64,000 nt of DNA from Eunapius fragilis (Eukaryota > Porifera > Demospongiae > Spongillida > Spongillidae), in contig OY811993.1 of NCBI GenBank assembly GCA_963681505.1, positions 186,001-250,000 of the forward strand, given 5' to 3'. Position numbers and translations under genes: made by a program. The notes under the pieces were generated by a model. It was not told the origin of the DNA and ran no database searches. It saw only the letters and a program-made list of their open reading frames with translations. Of this stretch, positions 10,234 to 22,133 are shown piece after piece. How positions within the stretch are numbered: the stretch's first letter is position 1; the number at the start of each line of letters is the position of its first letter.

Positions 10234-12888
10234 CAGTGTTGCCGCGGTCCACTACTTTTCAGTGGACCGTGGACCACGGTCAAACCTAAGTAGCCAGACC
10301 GTGACCGGACCGCGACCGTGCACAAATCAAACAATGCAGGACCGTGACCGTCGTTCGGACCGACGGTCGGACCGCGGTCCACTATGCTGATAATATAAAT
10401 CCAAGAAAGGCAATGCAAATGCAACAATGACAACACATACATACACACACACACATTATGAAACATACAACAAAGTACAAAGTCTGAAAAAACAATGCTA
10501 TTTCCAGAAGTATTGATTGTGGCATTAAAAAATGGCTTGTGAAGTCTTTCTGGAAGCAGGCGCCATCTTTTTTTGTCGGTTATGTTTTTGGCCGTGGAAA
10601 AAACCCTTTCAGAGGAAGCTGATGAAGCGGGGATGGCCAAGTATTTTTTTGCAAGCACTGATATAATGGGATAATTAGTAGCATTAACAGACCACCAGTT
10701 AAGTGGGTCCAATCCTGTCAGATGATCTGACTCTGGCACTGCCAGATACCTACATGTACAAATCAACATTATCATAATACATAACATTTCAACATTCATT
10801 TTTGAAGTACCTTTTTAGTTCTTCATCAACACGATCATCAACAGTGTTAGAAAATAGCTGTGTTGGTGTTGGTAAAGCAAAACTGAAAAGTAACTTTGCT
10901 TCCTCAAACACACTTGACAGCTTTGTCTTCTTTTGTCCATGAAGGACCTCATCATCTGTTTCTGCCACAGCAGTATTCAGTAAATCACATACAAGTGAAG
11001 GTGCTACATTCTTCATTTCTGTTTGTAACTGTGAAATTCCATCTTCTTTGTCAGCAGCAGTTAACCAAGACAAGCTTTTGTGCCCAGGGTGGGTTAGGGA
11101 GCCCATCACATACACAGGATTAGAAGGATCCCAGCGGTTTTGCATATCAGACAAGATATCAGAGCGTACTTGCTGGATTACATGATCATGCTGACACCAC
11201 AAAAGGGGCTTCATATGCCAATCTCGAGGAGGAGTATCTTGAGAGAGAGAGAGTCCTGCATTCATAAGAATTAATATTTTCATACAATGCATGTCAATTT
11301 TTACCTTGCAAAAGCCATGATATATACCGAGACACACTGCCCAAAGTAGGGTATTTTTCTCCCTGAAGAATATCATTGACTACTGCAAATGGTCGAAGCA
11401 ATGCACAAAGCTGCTTTGCTACTTCCCACTGTTCATCAGATGGTGACAAGTCAGCCCTGCCTGCTTGTATTAACACAAACTTAACTGGTTCTTCAAGCTC
11501 AATGATGCGTTTTAACATAAAGTAAGTGGAATTCCATCTCGTTACAACATCCTTAGTTAACTTACGTGTGTTGCCCCAATGCAAGTACTCAGTGATGAAT
11601 TGATCATTATCAGTCTCAATATCCTCAACAGTACTTTCAAATTCAAAATTGAAATGAAGAGATGGGTCATTTTGCTTGTCACGCAATGGCATTAGGAGAA
11701 TAGGTGAATCCATTATCAGGTTCACAATAGTACGAAACATTACAACTAAATGATGTGATTGTCTTGGAGACTAAAAAAGGATACAATAGTGGATCAAAGT
11801 ACTTATATGCACACATTTACCTCTAAGGATTTTTGATCGACAGTTGTAAAGTATGACAAGCACAACGAATGTCCTCTTCAGCTACCCCATGTTCTATCAT
11901 TAATCTTACAGCTTTGACAAAGTTAGCTCCATTGTCTGTTGTAATGGCATCCAGCCTATCTGCTAGAACAAAATCCTTCTTTACATACTGCACCAAATCA
12001 AAGATTTCTTCTCCGGTATGGGATTCTGTCATAAAAATGAAATGTATGCACAAGGTCATAAAATAAAATAGGCTTACTATCACAGATATAAACACCCAGA
12101 ACAGCGGCCATGAGTTTCCATTCTTTGGTCACCCAATGACCTGTTACAGTGACATAAGAATCACCAGTATGTTTTATGACAGCACTATCTGTGGTAATAG
12201 CAACTGAGGATGCTTCCTCAAGGAGAGATTGTAGCTGCAATCAAATAGGAAGCAACATATATAATTCAATCAGGTACCTATTCTGAACTGTGTAGCATAC
12301 CTTCTGTTTTATGTCAGCAAATTTAGAATCAATCATTTTTGTTAGTTTGGTACGATGTGGCAATGAATAGGAATCATTAAGTGAATGAATAAATTCTCGA
12401 AAATGCGCATTGTCCACTAGAGAAGTCGGTAATATAGCAGATACAAAGCTTAATATCAGTAAGTCATTGAGTTTGTCAGTTTCAGCTTCCGAAATACCTG
12501 TCTTAGGCTTTAAGAAAAAACGGTCAATAGGACCTTTAGGCAATGGGGTAACTTGCGATGTGGCTCTGCGTCAGCAAGTGTGATAAGGAACGTAATACAT
12601 ATGTTGTACAGGTAATTGAACCCGCCTTGAACATATGTCAGGATGATAGCGCATTAAGTGATTCTTCATTTTTGTTGTACTGCCTCCTGTGCGGTTCACG
12701 ACTTTTCCGCAAGTGCGGCACTTTGCTGGGGGGTGCTTTTCACGCTTACTTCCGGATGTAACACAAGTAAAATGCTCCCATAACCAACTTTTGTACTTAA
12801 AGGAACCCTCTACAACCATCATCTCTCCTCCTATTTCGGGTTCTTGACTTTCACTGGCACTACTGGTGGCGTAAGAATCGGTACTCAT
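10233..12888 (-). pseudogene. hAT transposase with BED finger, seven exons, one indel
   Basis: Minus-strand exons inferred from splice sites: 12888-~12599 (BED zinc finger, C..C..H....H in AKCRTCGKVVN..MKNHLMRYH), 12565-12301, 12234-12078 (first catalytic Asp in AITTDSA), 12025-11821 (second Asp in AITTDNGANFVKA), 11770-11305 (TRWNSTYFML), 11255-10811, 10749-10233 (hATC dimerisation region with SSERVFSTA, catalytic Glu). Joints 2/3, 3/4, 5/6 and 6/7 keep frame exactly with introns of 50-66 bp. The exon 1/2 joint is unsure. At the end of exon 4 the frame is off by one base beside a run of five A (about 11830), giving a TAG. Restoring that one position in thought makes exon 4 end in the phase exon 5 needs. 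So the gene is one indel from open, unless that indel is a sequencing error. Confidence 0.85.
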
Positions 12889-13142
12889 CCTAGTTCTATA
12901 ATACGCACACTCAAAATATTTTTTAAAAGCAGGGCACCAATAGATCACGTGCACGCCATGTGCATGCCATGCGTATTTAGGCGTGGGTACGAGGGGGACC
13001 GCGGTCAGACCGTCGGTCCAGTACTGCTTGGACCGTGACCGTCCGTGAATGAAAATAATAAGGACCGAGGCTCGCGGTCCAGCTAAAAATGGCAAGGACT
13101 GCGGTCCGGACCGTCGGTCCCGGTCGGACCGCGACAACACTG
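10234..13142 (-). mobile_element. Complete hAT transposon (2,909 bp)
   Basis: Ends CAGTGTTGCCGCGGTCC and GGACCGCGACAACACTG form the terminal inverted repeat, flanked by the perfect duplication GGCTAGGT. Both subterminal zones (10240-10385 and 12990-13135) are crowded with GGACCG, CGGTCC and GACCGTGACCG motifs in both orientations, the kind of repeats hAT transposases bind. A seven-exon transposase gene fills the minus strand. It is inserted in the first of the two ~300-bp tandem repeats beside PLE-1, so it is younger than that duplication. Confidence 0.95.
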
Positions 13143-13150
13143 GGCTAGGT
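13143..13150. other. 8-bp target-site duplication, right
   Basis: GGCTAGGT, identical to 10226-10233. Confidence 0.95.
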
Positions 13151-13545
13151 TAGGTTCGGTGTAGGGGGGGTTAGTACATTAGCTGCGCCGACGAATTCCG
13201 AAGGTTAATAAAAGTAACTTTTGAGAGCCATAAAGAGTAGTGAGTTGGGGGCGGGTCTGGATGTACCAAGCTGGAATGGTTGTCTCGAGACGGAAGGAGA
13301 CTTACTGCGACTGTATTGATCATGGTTGTAGATGTCCTGGGGTTTATTACAATGTCTATATTAACCAATGCCTACAGTAATGGACGTTTCATACTCCGCC
13401 GGTACTGGTCCACCCCCCAATGGATGTTCTCGTTCCAGCTGGGCTAGGTTAGGTTCAGTGTAGGGGGGGGGGGGGGGTAAGTACATTAGCTGCACCTACA
13501 AGTTCTGAAGGTCAGTAAAAATATCTAGAGAATTAAACAGGTAGT
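13151..13545. repeat. Remainder of first and whole second ~300-bp tandem repeat
   Basis: 13151-13238 completes the copy begun at 10022. 13239-13545 is the second copy, running into the 3' end of the PLE-1 frame. Both contain a poly-G stretch followed by GTACATTAGCTGC. In the second copy the poly-G run is longer. Confidence 0.75.
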
Positions 13546-14078
13546 CTGGAGCCGTTGTGGAAGAGGGAGTTTAAGCCAAATGGGATGTAAGTCGTCAACT
13601 CAAGAATTGTGGCTTCCTCCATTGTTAGAAGCATAACACCGTCATTGAGGGGGCTGGCCTTAAATGGGGTCACACTCATCGCCTCCCGTCCGTGTACATC
13701 AAAATGTTTGTAGACCAAGTAACTGTTGACTTCTCCCCTGGTGCTAATAAACTTTTCACGGTGATGGTTCCTCCGTATGTTTAGTCTTTTTGTTGTTTTC
13801 CCCACATATTGTTTATTGCACACGGTGCACATTAGCACATACACCACAAAACTAGAGGCGCAGGAAAGCCGCGAGACGATTGGGAAACGTTGACCTGTGG
13901 CGGTGGGGACGATTACGTTCCTCTCTTGAAGGACAGGGCAGGTGAGACAGCCACTCCTGCCAAACCTCGTAGATGTACATAGGATCTTATACGGAGCGAG
14001 GGACGACGTAGGGGCTGGTGCATTGATCCTGACGTCACCCTTCAGTGGTGATCTCATTAGCTTCCGTAGGTAGGGCAA
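13533..14078 (-). pseudogene. PLE-1 GIY-YIG endonuclease domain
   Basis: Includes a cysteine cluster (FGRSGCLTCPVLQE) upstream of the nuclease core VVYVLMCTVCNKQYVGKTTK, where 'VYV' and 'YVG' are the two halves of the GIY-YIG motif, followed by the catalytic Arg region LNIRRNHHREKF. In PLEs this nuclease nicks the target to prime reverse transcription. The frame of this piece differs from that of the RT, so it is uncoupled in this copy. Confidence 0.88.
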
Positions 14079-14500
14079 ATTCCTGAAACATAAAAGGATG
14101 GGCTTATCCCCAAAGACCTCATTAGTCGTCAGGTCAGTCTCTAGATCAGTCCAACTGTTTAAGAGGAGGTTTAATGGGGGGATCTACGTGCGTCGAAAGT
14201 TGTTTTGAAAATGAATTTCTACCAGTCCCATTAGAGTGGGTGTCCCTTGTTGGAAGGTAGCGATCTGTTGGGTGGACAAATTCGACGGTGGCTGTGCTCA
14301 GGGTTATCACCTTATTGCTGTATCCTCTCTGCCTAAAGAGGAGTTTGAGGTCTAAAAGGGCAGACTTGAAATACTTGGCTTCTGAGCATCTTCTCATCAG
14401 TCTCAGAGCTTCACCTTTAATTATCCCTCGTTTCGTCATCGGTGGGTGATGGGAATCATTTTGGACATACAGGTGTCTGCTCGTGGGTTTGGAGTAAGGT

Positions 14501-15839
14501 TTAAAGGAAAGGGTGAGGGGAGTTGCGAGACTTAAAAATTGTTAAGTCAAGAAAATTAACAGAGGTTTTAGAAATATCCCAAGTAAATTTAATCGAAGGG
14601 TGTGCCTCATTGAGACCGTTCATGAATACTGATAGGGAAGCTTCACCGTGTGTCCATATCAGGAATATGTCGTCAATGTAACGCCGGTATAGAATGGGGA
14701 CCAGATGTTGCGATTGGATGTAGTTACATTCGACTACATCCATAAAGATAATCGCCAGCGTAGGGGTGAGTGGGGAGCCCATGGCAACGCCCGTCTTTTG
14801 ATGGTAAATATTATTACAAAAAACAAAACAGTTCCGCTTGAAGACTAGGTCCAAAGCTCTCTTTGTGACTTGTGGTGGAAAAGGCGAGAGGTTACTGCAG
14901 CTCTGAAGGAGTGCTGTAATTCTCTCCTCTTGAGGGATGGTTGTATACAGGTTTTTGACGTCTGCGGTCACCAAGATAACGTCGAGGGGTAGGGGTGGGA
15001 GCTCAACTAAGGTTTTGATGAAGCCGTCTGTATCGAAGAGGTGTGCTGGGATCTCCCGAAGTTTCCTCTTCAAGTGGTAGTCAAGGAAGCTGGCGAGGTT
15101 GGCTGTGGGGCCCGAGCATCCCGAAACGATGGGGCGTACAGATAAAGGTGTTTTGTGCGTCTTCCAGAGGTGGTAGAACACTGGAGTGCGACATCGAGCT
15201 GGCGGTTTGATGAATTTAGCTTCAACTTCGTCAATCAGACCTACCCTCAGTGCTTCGTTCGCAAACATAATCCCTTCAGCCGCCAGGGTGGGCGTAGGGT
15301 CACGGTCAATAATTTCATAGGTGTTCGAGTGTGAGATGTGCCAGACCCTTGGTAATATAGTGGTCAAGATCTGAAACCACGACCTCACCACCCTTGTGTG
15401 ATTTATTAATAATGAGGGGTTGGATCTCTTTTGAGTGTCTCTTTTGTTGTCTGACAGCAGCCCATTCTTCTCTAGATAGGTTGACGGAGAGAGGTATGGG
15501 GGTGTTGGTCATGGCTGCCAGTATCTGTTTCAGAGCCTGAATTAAGTCTTCCAGAGTGGAGTTTCCGGATGAGAGAGGGTCGTATCCAGATTTCGATTTA
15601 AAAGGGTTAATCGGTGTGTCTGGTGCATTCCTGTACAAGAAAGCTAATCGGAGGATTCTGGCAAATTCATCGAGATCCGAATCTATGCTGGGTAAAGGGG
15701 CGACAGGGGTAGGGATAAACAGGAGTCCTCGAGAGAGTACAGAGTATTGGGAGGTAGAAAGTGTTTTAGAAGAAAGGTTAGTAACAAGATTTTCTGGTGG
15801 AGGAGTGCTGAATAGACGAAAACGACGTTCTCTCCTCAT
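14501..15839 (-). pseudogene. PLE-1 reverse transcriptase, one frameshift
   Basis: The upstream frame ends after 'GGEVVVSDLDHYITKGLAHL' and the downstream frame resumes with 'NTYEIIDRDPTPT', so a single-base shift lies near 15340. RT motifs: VTADVKNLYTTIP (first Asp), KTGVAMGSPLTP, YRRYIDDIFLIW (Asp-Asp) and VNFLDLTIF. All catalytic positions are kept, so the frameshift is the main visible lesion in this part. Confidence 0.88.
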
Positions 15840-17230
15840 TCTGGAGGGGCCCGAAGGGGACGGCCCATCACTAATAAAGAAACCGTGGGGGGTGTGGTGG
15901 GATTAGTCGCCGTCTCAGTTACGGTCACAAGGTTACGAGCTCGACAAGGGAGTGAGGGAAGAAAGGTCGAGGGAGAGGTGGTGTGGAGAAAAGTGTGTGA
16001 GGTCTCAGGTGGAGTTGGCAGGCGTGTTCCGCATGTTAAAATTCGAACAGGGCCAGAAGCAGTGGTTCGGGGAGGAGGATAATTGATAGGAGGGGTACCC
16101 AACAAGAGATTCGTTCGAGGTGGAGATTGGTTGGGGCTGCCCTCTGGAGCTACGGGGTGCATCAAGGCCATGGGGCCTGAGGTTGGGTGTAACAGCGTTG
16201 CTGGTACCCGCCAGTGTGGAGGAAGTTGCAGGAGGGGCGGTAGGAGGGGCTCGATAGTAATAGGAGGTCATATGCAGCAAGTTTCCAAGGGATCTGGTGT
16301 GTCTGCCACTAGGCTCAGTAGCTCTGGAATTGCTGGTTTGTCGAGGTACACGGTTGGGGCAGCAGGCTGCACAGAGGGGGAGAGGCTCGTCGTACGGTTG
16401 AGTTGGGTAGGGTAGAATTAACGGTTTGGATCGAGGAAGAACTACGTGGTTGAAGACCCTTCTGGGCCTCACGACCAATGTTTACCGCTAAAGGAAGATG
16501 GTTGGAGGTCCAACAGTTGGGTTGCAAATGGTGTGTACACCAGGTCTGTTGCGGGGACGTAGTAGAGCTCATATGTGGTGGTTGTTTGTACTGTTGTTTT
16601 TGGTTTTGAGGTTGTTTAGTTATCTCTGTTCTCCTCTGGTGTTTGATTGGTTACGCGTCGGTTTGGTTGTTGTTGGTGTGTGTGGAGCACATCCCTGGTT
16701 GTTGGTGTGTTGTTTTTTTACGAGGGTGAGTGGGAGTTTGTTTGGTCTCTTTCAGTTTTTGAATCTTCTTTGCCCTTCTCGACTCAAGTTCACGTGTGTA
16801 TGTGCGCATGAGTTTCCTGTGGGTGTCAAGTTCCCTTTGTATAGGGGCTTCATGTTCTGTAGATTTCGTTAGTGCTTCTACAAAGAGAAGAGCAAATTCC
16901 CCTCTGTCATCCCACGCTTTCAGTTGATGATCGTATTCCTCCCAAAGGAGGTTTTGTCATTCGAGGGAAGCTTTCTTCAGAACACCTGTCCATTTGTCTG
17001 TGAATGTGGTAGGGTAGTCTCCAATGAGTTCTTTTTTTAGCTCAAGGCCAGGGGTTACTAATCCTACTTCTAGGAGAGTTTGCATATATTTCCTGTGGTG
17101 GTTAATTTCGGTTCTTTTTTTGGCACAGATTTTGTACTGTTTTATTTTGTCTCTACGTTCCTGAAATTCTTGTTTATTCAGGATGCTAGTTGGTAAACCA
17201 TCAGACGTAATTCATATTCTGAGCAATTTT

Positions 17231-17850
17231 TAGTATTTTCCAGGTCATTTACAATTCAATTAGAAATAAAATGCAAGATGACCGCCGATTATGAGCCATT
17301 TCACCACATGCAGTCAGCTAACAAGACAGAGGGAGCGAAGACTATAGGATAGTGATGTTGTATACATGCAATTAATGTGATAGTGAAAAGGTTGGGGTCC
17401 ACATACATGAATGGTGGTGATGTGTTATACTTTGTTGGAAAACAGGATTTGGGTACCATGCATGTAAGCCACTAGTAAATAGGTACACTTACACTAAATA
17501 ATCACTAGTACCTGTGATTGTGATATGGCATGTCTAAGTAATCCACTGGACTGGAAAACTACACTAGCGAGATGACGCTCACACGCAGTCGTGAGCGTAT
17601 GTCCATAAATTTTAACATTTCAATCTTGTTGACAATATAAGTACAGTATAATGTACATGCGAAAATGGTCGCATGCCTTCTTGGCAAATGTTGGCACTGG
17701 AATGTAAAGAGTGTGTGCCGCATTGGCAGTCCGTCCCGCGATTCGATACCGCTAAAGATGTAAGCCATATGCTCTTGCTTTTTCTATTTACAAAACATGA
17801 CAAAGTGTAAAGTGAATGTGTCACGGCACGTGCTGAGCATGCACAAGCTG
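17231..17850. other. No gene seen
   Basis: AT-rich sequence between the N-terminal end of PLE-1 and the RecQ-like pseudogene. Short open frames only. Confidence 0.4.
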
Positions 17851-19320
17851 TTAAGCAGCTTTACAATGGCTAACAAATGCATCCCAGAGATTCAGCACGC
17901 CCTTCTGGTTTCGCCTGTACAGCCACTCCCATTTGGTTTCACAAATTGCTCCAAAATACAGTGCGGCTAGAGCAAAAAACTTAAGCACATTTCTCCCGTG
18001 GCAGCCTACAGTGAAGCCATCTTTGTGGAACACAGTATTGCCAATTTTGTCTGGTAAGTAGCAATGTGGACATGTGCCATTGATCGTTCGTATTCCTTCA
18101 CCACAATCTTTAACTTTGTGGCTTCTGAAGCATCTTAGGCACTTTTGAAACAATGTGGAACAGGCAGTAATGCAATGTGTCACTTTATTGCCATGAGCTA
18201 CGAAGCACACAATGCACAGTTGCTCGTACATCAGCACATAATGCAGAAAATTAGATCCTAGATACCGCTCCTCGCTCACAAGATGATGGGCATGTCTAAC
18301 ATCTACCTTAGCTGCTCCAGGTATGTCGTCCGAAGTGTCCACGTGTGTGGTCAATGAGTCATCGCCCCAACATTCCAAGTCGAAAAAATTGTCAGGTATT
18401 TGCGTCGCTAGGTCCTCTTCTGCAGCTCTTACACATACATCACATTTGTTGCATCGACAGTAGCTGCATTCCACTTCGGACCCATCATGTATCTTGACAG
18501 ATATCGTCTTCTACACACGTCATTTGTAGTTGCGTATTTCTGCATAGCCTGGAACGACTCTCGTTCTCCACCACTCATGTACCCAAGCTTGCATTGCTCC
18601 CGTTTGGGGTCGAACGTCAGGAACGCAAAAGACTGCTTCCCATCACGACCTGCTCAACCACACTGTTGGGTGTACTCCTCAAGGGAGTATGGCAGTCCGT
18701 ACAAATGAACATGCCGGACATGGGCATAGTCAATGCCGAGCCCAAATACACTTGTGGCTACCATTACCAGGGCTTTCCCATCTGTTCATGCAGAAAAGTT
18801 GTTCAGATTTTCCTTTACCTCATACTGCCCGCTGTAAACAGCACAAGGCACCCCTAACGTCGATAGCCTCTCCTTCACAAGGGTTATCATGTCTACTGCT
18901 GGCAATACACTATTCCGCGGTCTTCCTGTTCATACTTGGTGACTTGGGCCTTGATTCTGTTGGCCACGCTCTCAATGCTTACGTTTGCGTCCACAGAGTA
19001 CGATATATTCCACCTGCATGTAGATTGTCTTATTACAATAGGCGTCCTCCCTGGCCCGAAAAAGTTTAACAGTAAGTCTGTGACGATCCACTGAGGAGCT
19101 GTGGCAGTTAAAAGAACTAGGGGCACAGGCAGGAATTTTAGTTGAGGGAGTTGCCGAAAAGCTGGCCTGAACTCGGTCTGCATAGAAAAGATGTGAGCTT
19201 CATCAACAAAGATCGACCCTAACTGTTTCCTGGACCACAATTGCATGATTTGCTCCCTACATGCATCTTGAACAGCTGCTTCTGAAACCAACAGTCCGAT
19301 GGACTGTGGGTGTTAGAAAG
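17851..19320 (-). pseudogene. RecQ-like ATP-dependent helicase, N-terminus missing, broken
   Basis: Read from 19320 downward. The first part has the DEAH box (FVDEAHIF) and motif III (LLTATAP). It shifts frame after 'RGIVYCQQ' near 18905. Then come motif IV-V (VATSVFGLGIDYAHVRHVHL) and motif VI, where the Arg of GRAGRDG is a TGA stop (QQCG*AGRDG), with another stop shortly before. A RecQ zinc-binding part follows (CRRRYLSRY, then CSYCRCNKCDVC at about 18470) and a Cys/His-rich C-terminal stretch to the stop at 17851. Motifs 0 and I are absent here; a fragment with exactly these lies at 45.7 kb. CpG-type change CGA to TGA in motif VI suggests true decay. Such helicase copies may be cargo of mobile elements; that is conjecture. 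Confidence 0.82.
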
Positions 19321-20250
19321 AAAAATTAGGACTTAGGTCAGGGTAGGGGGGGCCAGAGGCCCGCCACGCACCTCAACTTTTCACCCCCTCTCCGAATCCG
19401 ACCTCAAATTGCACCCGTCCCTCCCTCCCTCCCGACACTCTTCATTGAAACTCACCAACTCCCCTCTCTGTAATAAACGCCATCTTGGCTCTGCGTGGGC
19501 GCCTGCGGCGCCGTACTTGGCGCCTTCGGCGCCACACTATCCCTTCTAGCCGTTTAGCAGGGGTGCACGGGCAATAATGGTTGTACAATGGTTGTACGTA
19601 CAACCCTATACCGTAAATATATCTCATATATCGCGCGCGAGTTTCTTATGTACAACCACCTCGATAATTAGAAATTTGCCAAGCCTCGCCATAGTTCAAT
19701 TTATCTTTCATCCCTTTAGAAACTTATGGCTGGCTGTCGTAAATACTTGTAAAGAGCGAGGGGAAGCGTCTACAGACTGCCCACGCATTGATTGGTCAAA
19801 ACAGAAACAGAACTTTGTACTCGTCTATTGAAAGCTCTTCCGTCGAAGGTGCGTCCCTAATCACTATTTTGTACAACGTGTCTGCCGTGCCATGTACAAG
19901 CGTCTAACACGTCCTTCAAACGCGTTTGCCGCGTCGGTTCTACACATATGGTCGATATGGCCTTGTCACCTCGTCTTATATATCTATAAACCAAGCCTCC
20001 CACACGACTGGCGATCGATCTGCAAGCTTAGTTCACATCTACATTGCCATTTTCAATCATCGTACACGTCTGCCACGCGATTCAAACACACTACTGTACT
20101 TACACCCTTCCCCCACACCCACGCTCACGTAGGTTTGTCATTGATACAAGCTTTGTCTATTAACCAAGCCCCACACACGACTGGCATGCCATGTAAAAGC
20201 TTACTCCATATCTGCCGTGCCATTCAACACGTATGCAGCGCGAGTAAAAT
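19321..20250. other. No gene seen; short GC palindromes
   Basis: 19498-19535 contains two nested palindromes of the GGCGCC..GGCGCC type. 19980-20230 has short repeated phrases (ACCAAGCC..CACACGACTGGC twice). No supported gene. Confidence 0.4.
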
Positions 20251-20253
20251 GCA

Positions 20254-20255
<2 letters not shown>

Positions 20256-20311
<56 letters not shown>
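20256..20311. repeat. (CA)n microsatellite
   Basis: About 28 uninterrupted CA dinucleotides. Neighbouring long open frames are artefacts of this repeat. Confidence 0.98.
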
Positions 20312-20314
<3 letters not shown>

Positions 20315-20449
20315 GCCTTGTCACATAGCTTTGTTGATACACCAACAGGCCTGGGGCAGACTAAATTTCTTTACTGCTACTAAAAATAAATATAGGCCTA
20401 AATTATAATTGGCAAGTCCACTAGGGCCTTCCTTAAAAATCACACACAT

Positions 20450-20797
20450 TTACATAGCCACGGGTACGCACACATAGCCATGGGGCAAGCTTACATTGTC
20501 ACATGAGCACTTACATTCGCTTACATACCCATGGTATACTTATATTCGCTTACATAGCCACGGGTACGCTTACATAGCCATGGGGCAAGCTTACGTGGTC
20601 ACGGGTATACTTGCATTCGCTTACATAGCCACGGGTACGCACACATAGCCATGGGGCAAGCTTACGTTGTCACAGGAGCACTTGCATTCACTTACATACC
20701 CATGGGTATACTTGCATTCGCTTACATAGCCACGGGTACGCACACATAGCCATGGGGCAAGCTTACATTGTCACGGGAGCACTTGCATTCACCTAGT
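20450..20797. repeat. ~100-bp tandem array next to telomeric repeats
   Basis: Units built from CACGGGTACGC, ACATAGCCATGGGGCAAGC, TTACATTGTCACNGGAGCAC and GTATACTTGCATTCGCTTAC; the phrase CACGGGTACGC occurs at about 20460, 20560, 20630 and 20729. The array runs directly into the TTAGGG tract. Confidence 0.9.
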
Positions 20798-20798
20798 C

Positions 20799-20832
20799 TA
20801 GGGTTAGGGTTAGGGTTAGGGTTAGGGTTAAT
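20799..20832 (+). repeat. Interstitial telomeric repeats
   Basis: Five perfect TTAGGG units plus a partial at each side. The orientation (TTAGGG on the plus strand) matches a chromosome end to the right, yet more than 40 kb of sequence follows. Confidence 0.95.
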
Positions 20833-21154
20833 CTGCCACCTGTTCTAACATACGGTTACTACGCAACCTCTATAACATGCCCGCGCAATACAAATATTAC
20901 ATTATATTATGTCAGATAGTAACTACATGTTCTCGGCCTGTACGATGAGACTTGAGAGTGAACCACAATAGCGTTGCTTTTATTCTTTCTGCATGTGATG
21001 ACATTATTACCTGTACAGTCATATAGGTTTTGTAGCAGGCATGGTCGCTAAGAACGCGTTGCTATGTACTTTTGTGTGGGAGGTGGTCGTTCCTATTGGT
21101 TGCTAGGTACGCGTACATACCTGGCAACCAATGGGCGCTAGGCCGAGTATATAA

Positions 21155-21545
21155 ATGTGCACTAAGTTTATAATTAGACGATACGGTATTATAAGCCAAT
21201 AAAACTGTAATGTTTCGTACCTCTGTGTTTTTCGGCGTGCCACAGATTGTACACAATTCCGTTGAAACAACTAGCTCCCGCACACACCCTACAGTGGTAC
21301 CTCGGTTATGCGGAATTTCTCACCTCGCTTATGCGGAAAATAACGAATTTCATCTGAACTAAGCAAACTGTTGGGTAGACCTTTAACTACATTCATTATG
21401 GAGTGTGGTTGTTTTCAAGAGAGTTAGCGCTTCATAAATCTGCCCCCCTTTTCTAATATTTCATTTCCTAGCTTCTCATGACCTGCCTACCTGTACTTCC
21501 AATACCTGCACGCTCACTTCCTAGTCAGAATAAGGGCTTCAACCT
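21155..21545 (+). repeat. Dispersed repeat, contiguous copy, with pogo-like terminus
   Basis: Matches, in inverted orientation, 33055-33297 followed by 31470-31650. At 21290 it contains TA then CAGTGGTACCTCGGTTATGC, resembling the terminal inverted repeats of pogo/Tigger elements. The homology crosses this terminus on both sides, so a larger unit was duplicated. No transposase seen. Confidence 0.7.
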
Positions 21546-22000
21546 AGCCTTGTTACCTTGGTGGAGGGATGGACACAACCTCAGTACCCAACCCAAAGAA
21601 GGATAAATTCACTATACACTTTTCCTTCAATTTTACCTCACATGTTCTCTTTCTTGATGATACACTCTTGTTTTCTTGTTCTCTTGGACCTCAGCTGAGC
21701 ATCTGACCATGCAGCACCTCAGGTTGAGAGGTCTGGAGTAGTAGTATAAACATTAATAAGGATGTGCCTGCATGGAGTATCAGTGTCACTGACAGGTTCA
21801 GAACATTGTCAATCATCTAATTTGGTGCATTAAGGGAAGGGAGGAGGAGTGCAGTTATCGTTCTAATACCAGGTAACTCGTCTTAGTTAACAAGCACACC
21901 ATTATCTGCTGTGTGAGGATGAAAAGCACGTTTTAAAGACATCATATGTCTTTACAATAATGTATTGTCCATATAAGGGTATGACACTACAATAATGTTA
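21546..22000. other. No gene seen
   Basis: Unique sequence between the repeat and the coiled-coil exon. Nothing recognisable. Confidence 0.4.
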
Positions 22001-22056
22001 ATGTCCATATAAGGTGTGAGGCCTAAATTTTGTGTAGCTAGGACATTGCATATTGC

Positions 22057-22115
22057 GTGTGTGTGTGTGTGTGTGTGTATGTGTGTGGTGTATGTGTGTG
22101 CATATGTGTGTGCAT
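22057..22115. repeat. (GT)n-rich microsatellite
   Basis: Interrupted GT repeat at the intron side of the following exon. Confidence 0.9.
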
Positions 22116-22133
22116 GGAGCATCACACCAGTGT

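Larger units (their letters stand above)
13533..17230 (-). mobile_element. Penelope-like element with GIY-YIG nuclease (PLE-1)
   Basis: All domains of a Penelope-like retroelement follow in order on the minus strand. An N-terminal region at about 17200-16870 reads 'EFQERRDKIKQYKICAKKRT' and 'LIGDYPTTFTDKW'. Next come a Pro/Ser/Thr-rich linker (16570-15840), the conserved 'SRGLLFIPTP' block (15839-15315), the reverse transcriptase (15391-14501), a post-RT linker (14439-14146) and a C-terminal GIY-YIG endonuclease (14078-13533). At least four frame changes separate these blocks, so this copy is inactive. The ~300-bp tandem repeats lie just downstream of its 3' end. Confidence 0.88.

Noticed and set aside
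15556..16415. Plus-strand open frames of 110-116 codons
   Set aside because: They are antisense shadows of the Pro/Ser-rich part of PLE-1.
20160..20408. Open frames encoding Thr-His or Val-Cys repeats
   Set aside because: Translation of the (CA)n microsatellite.
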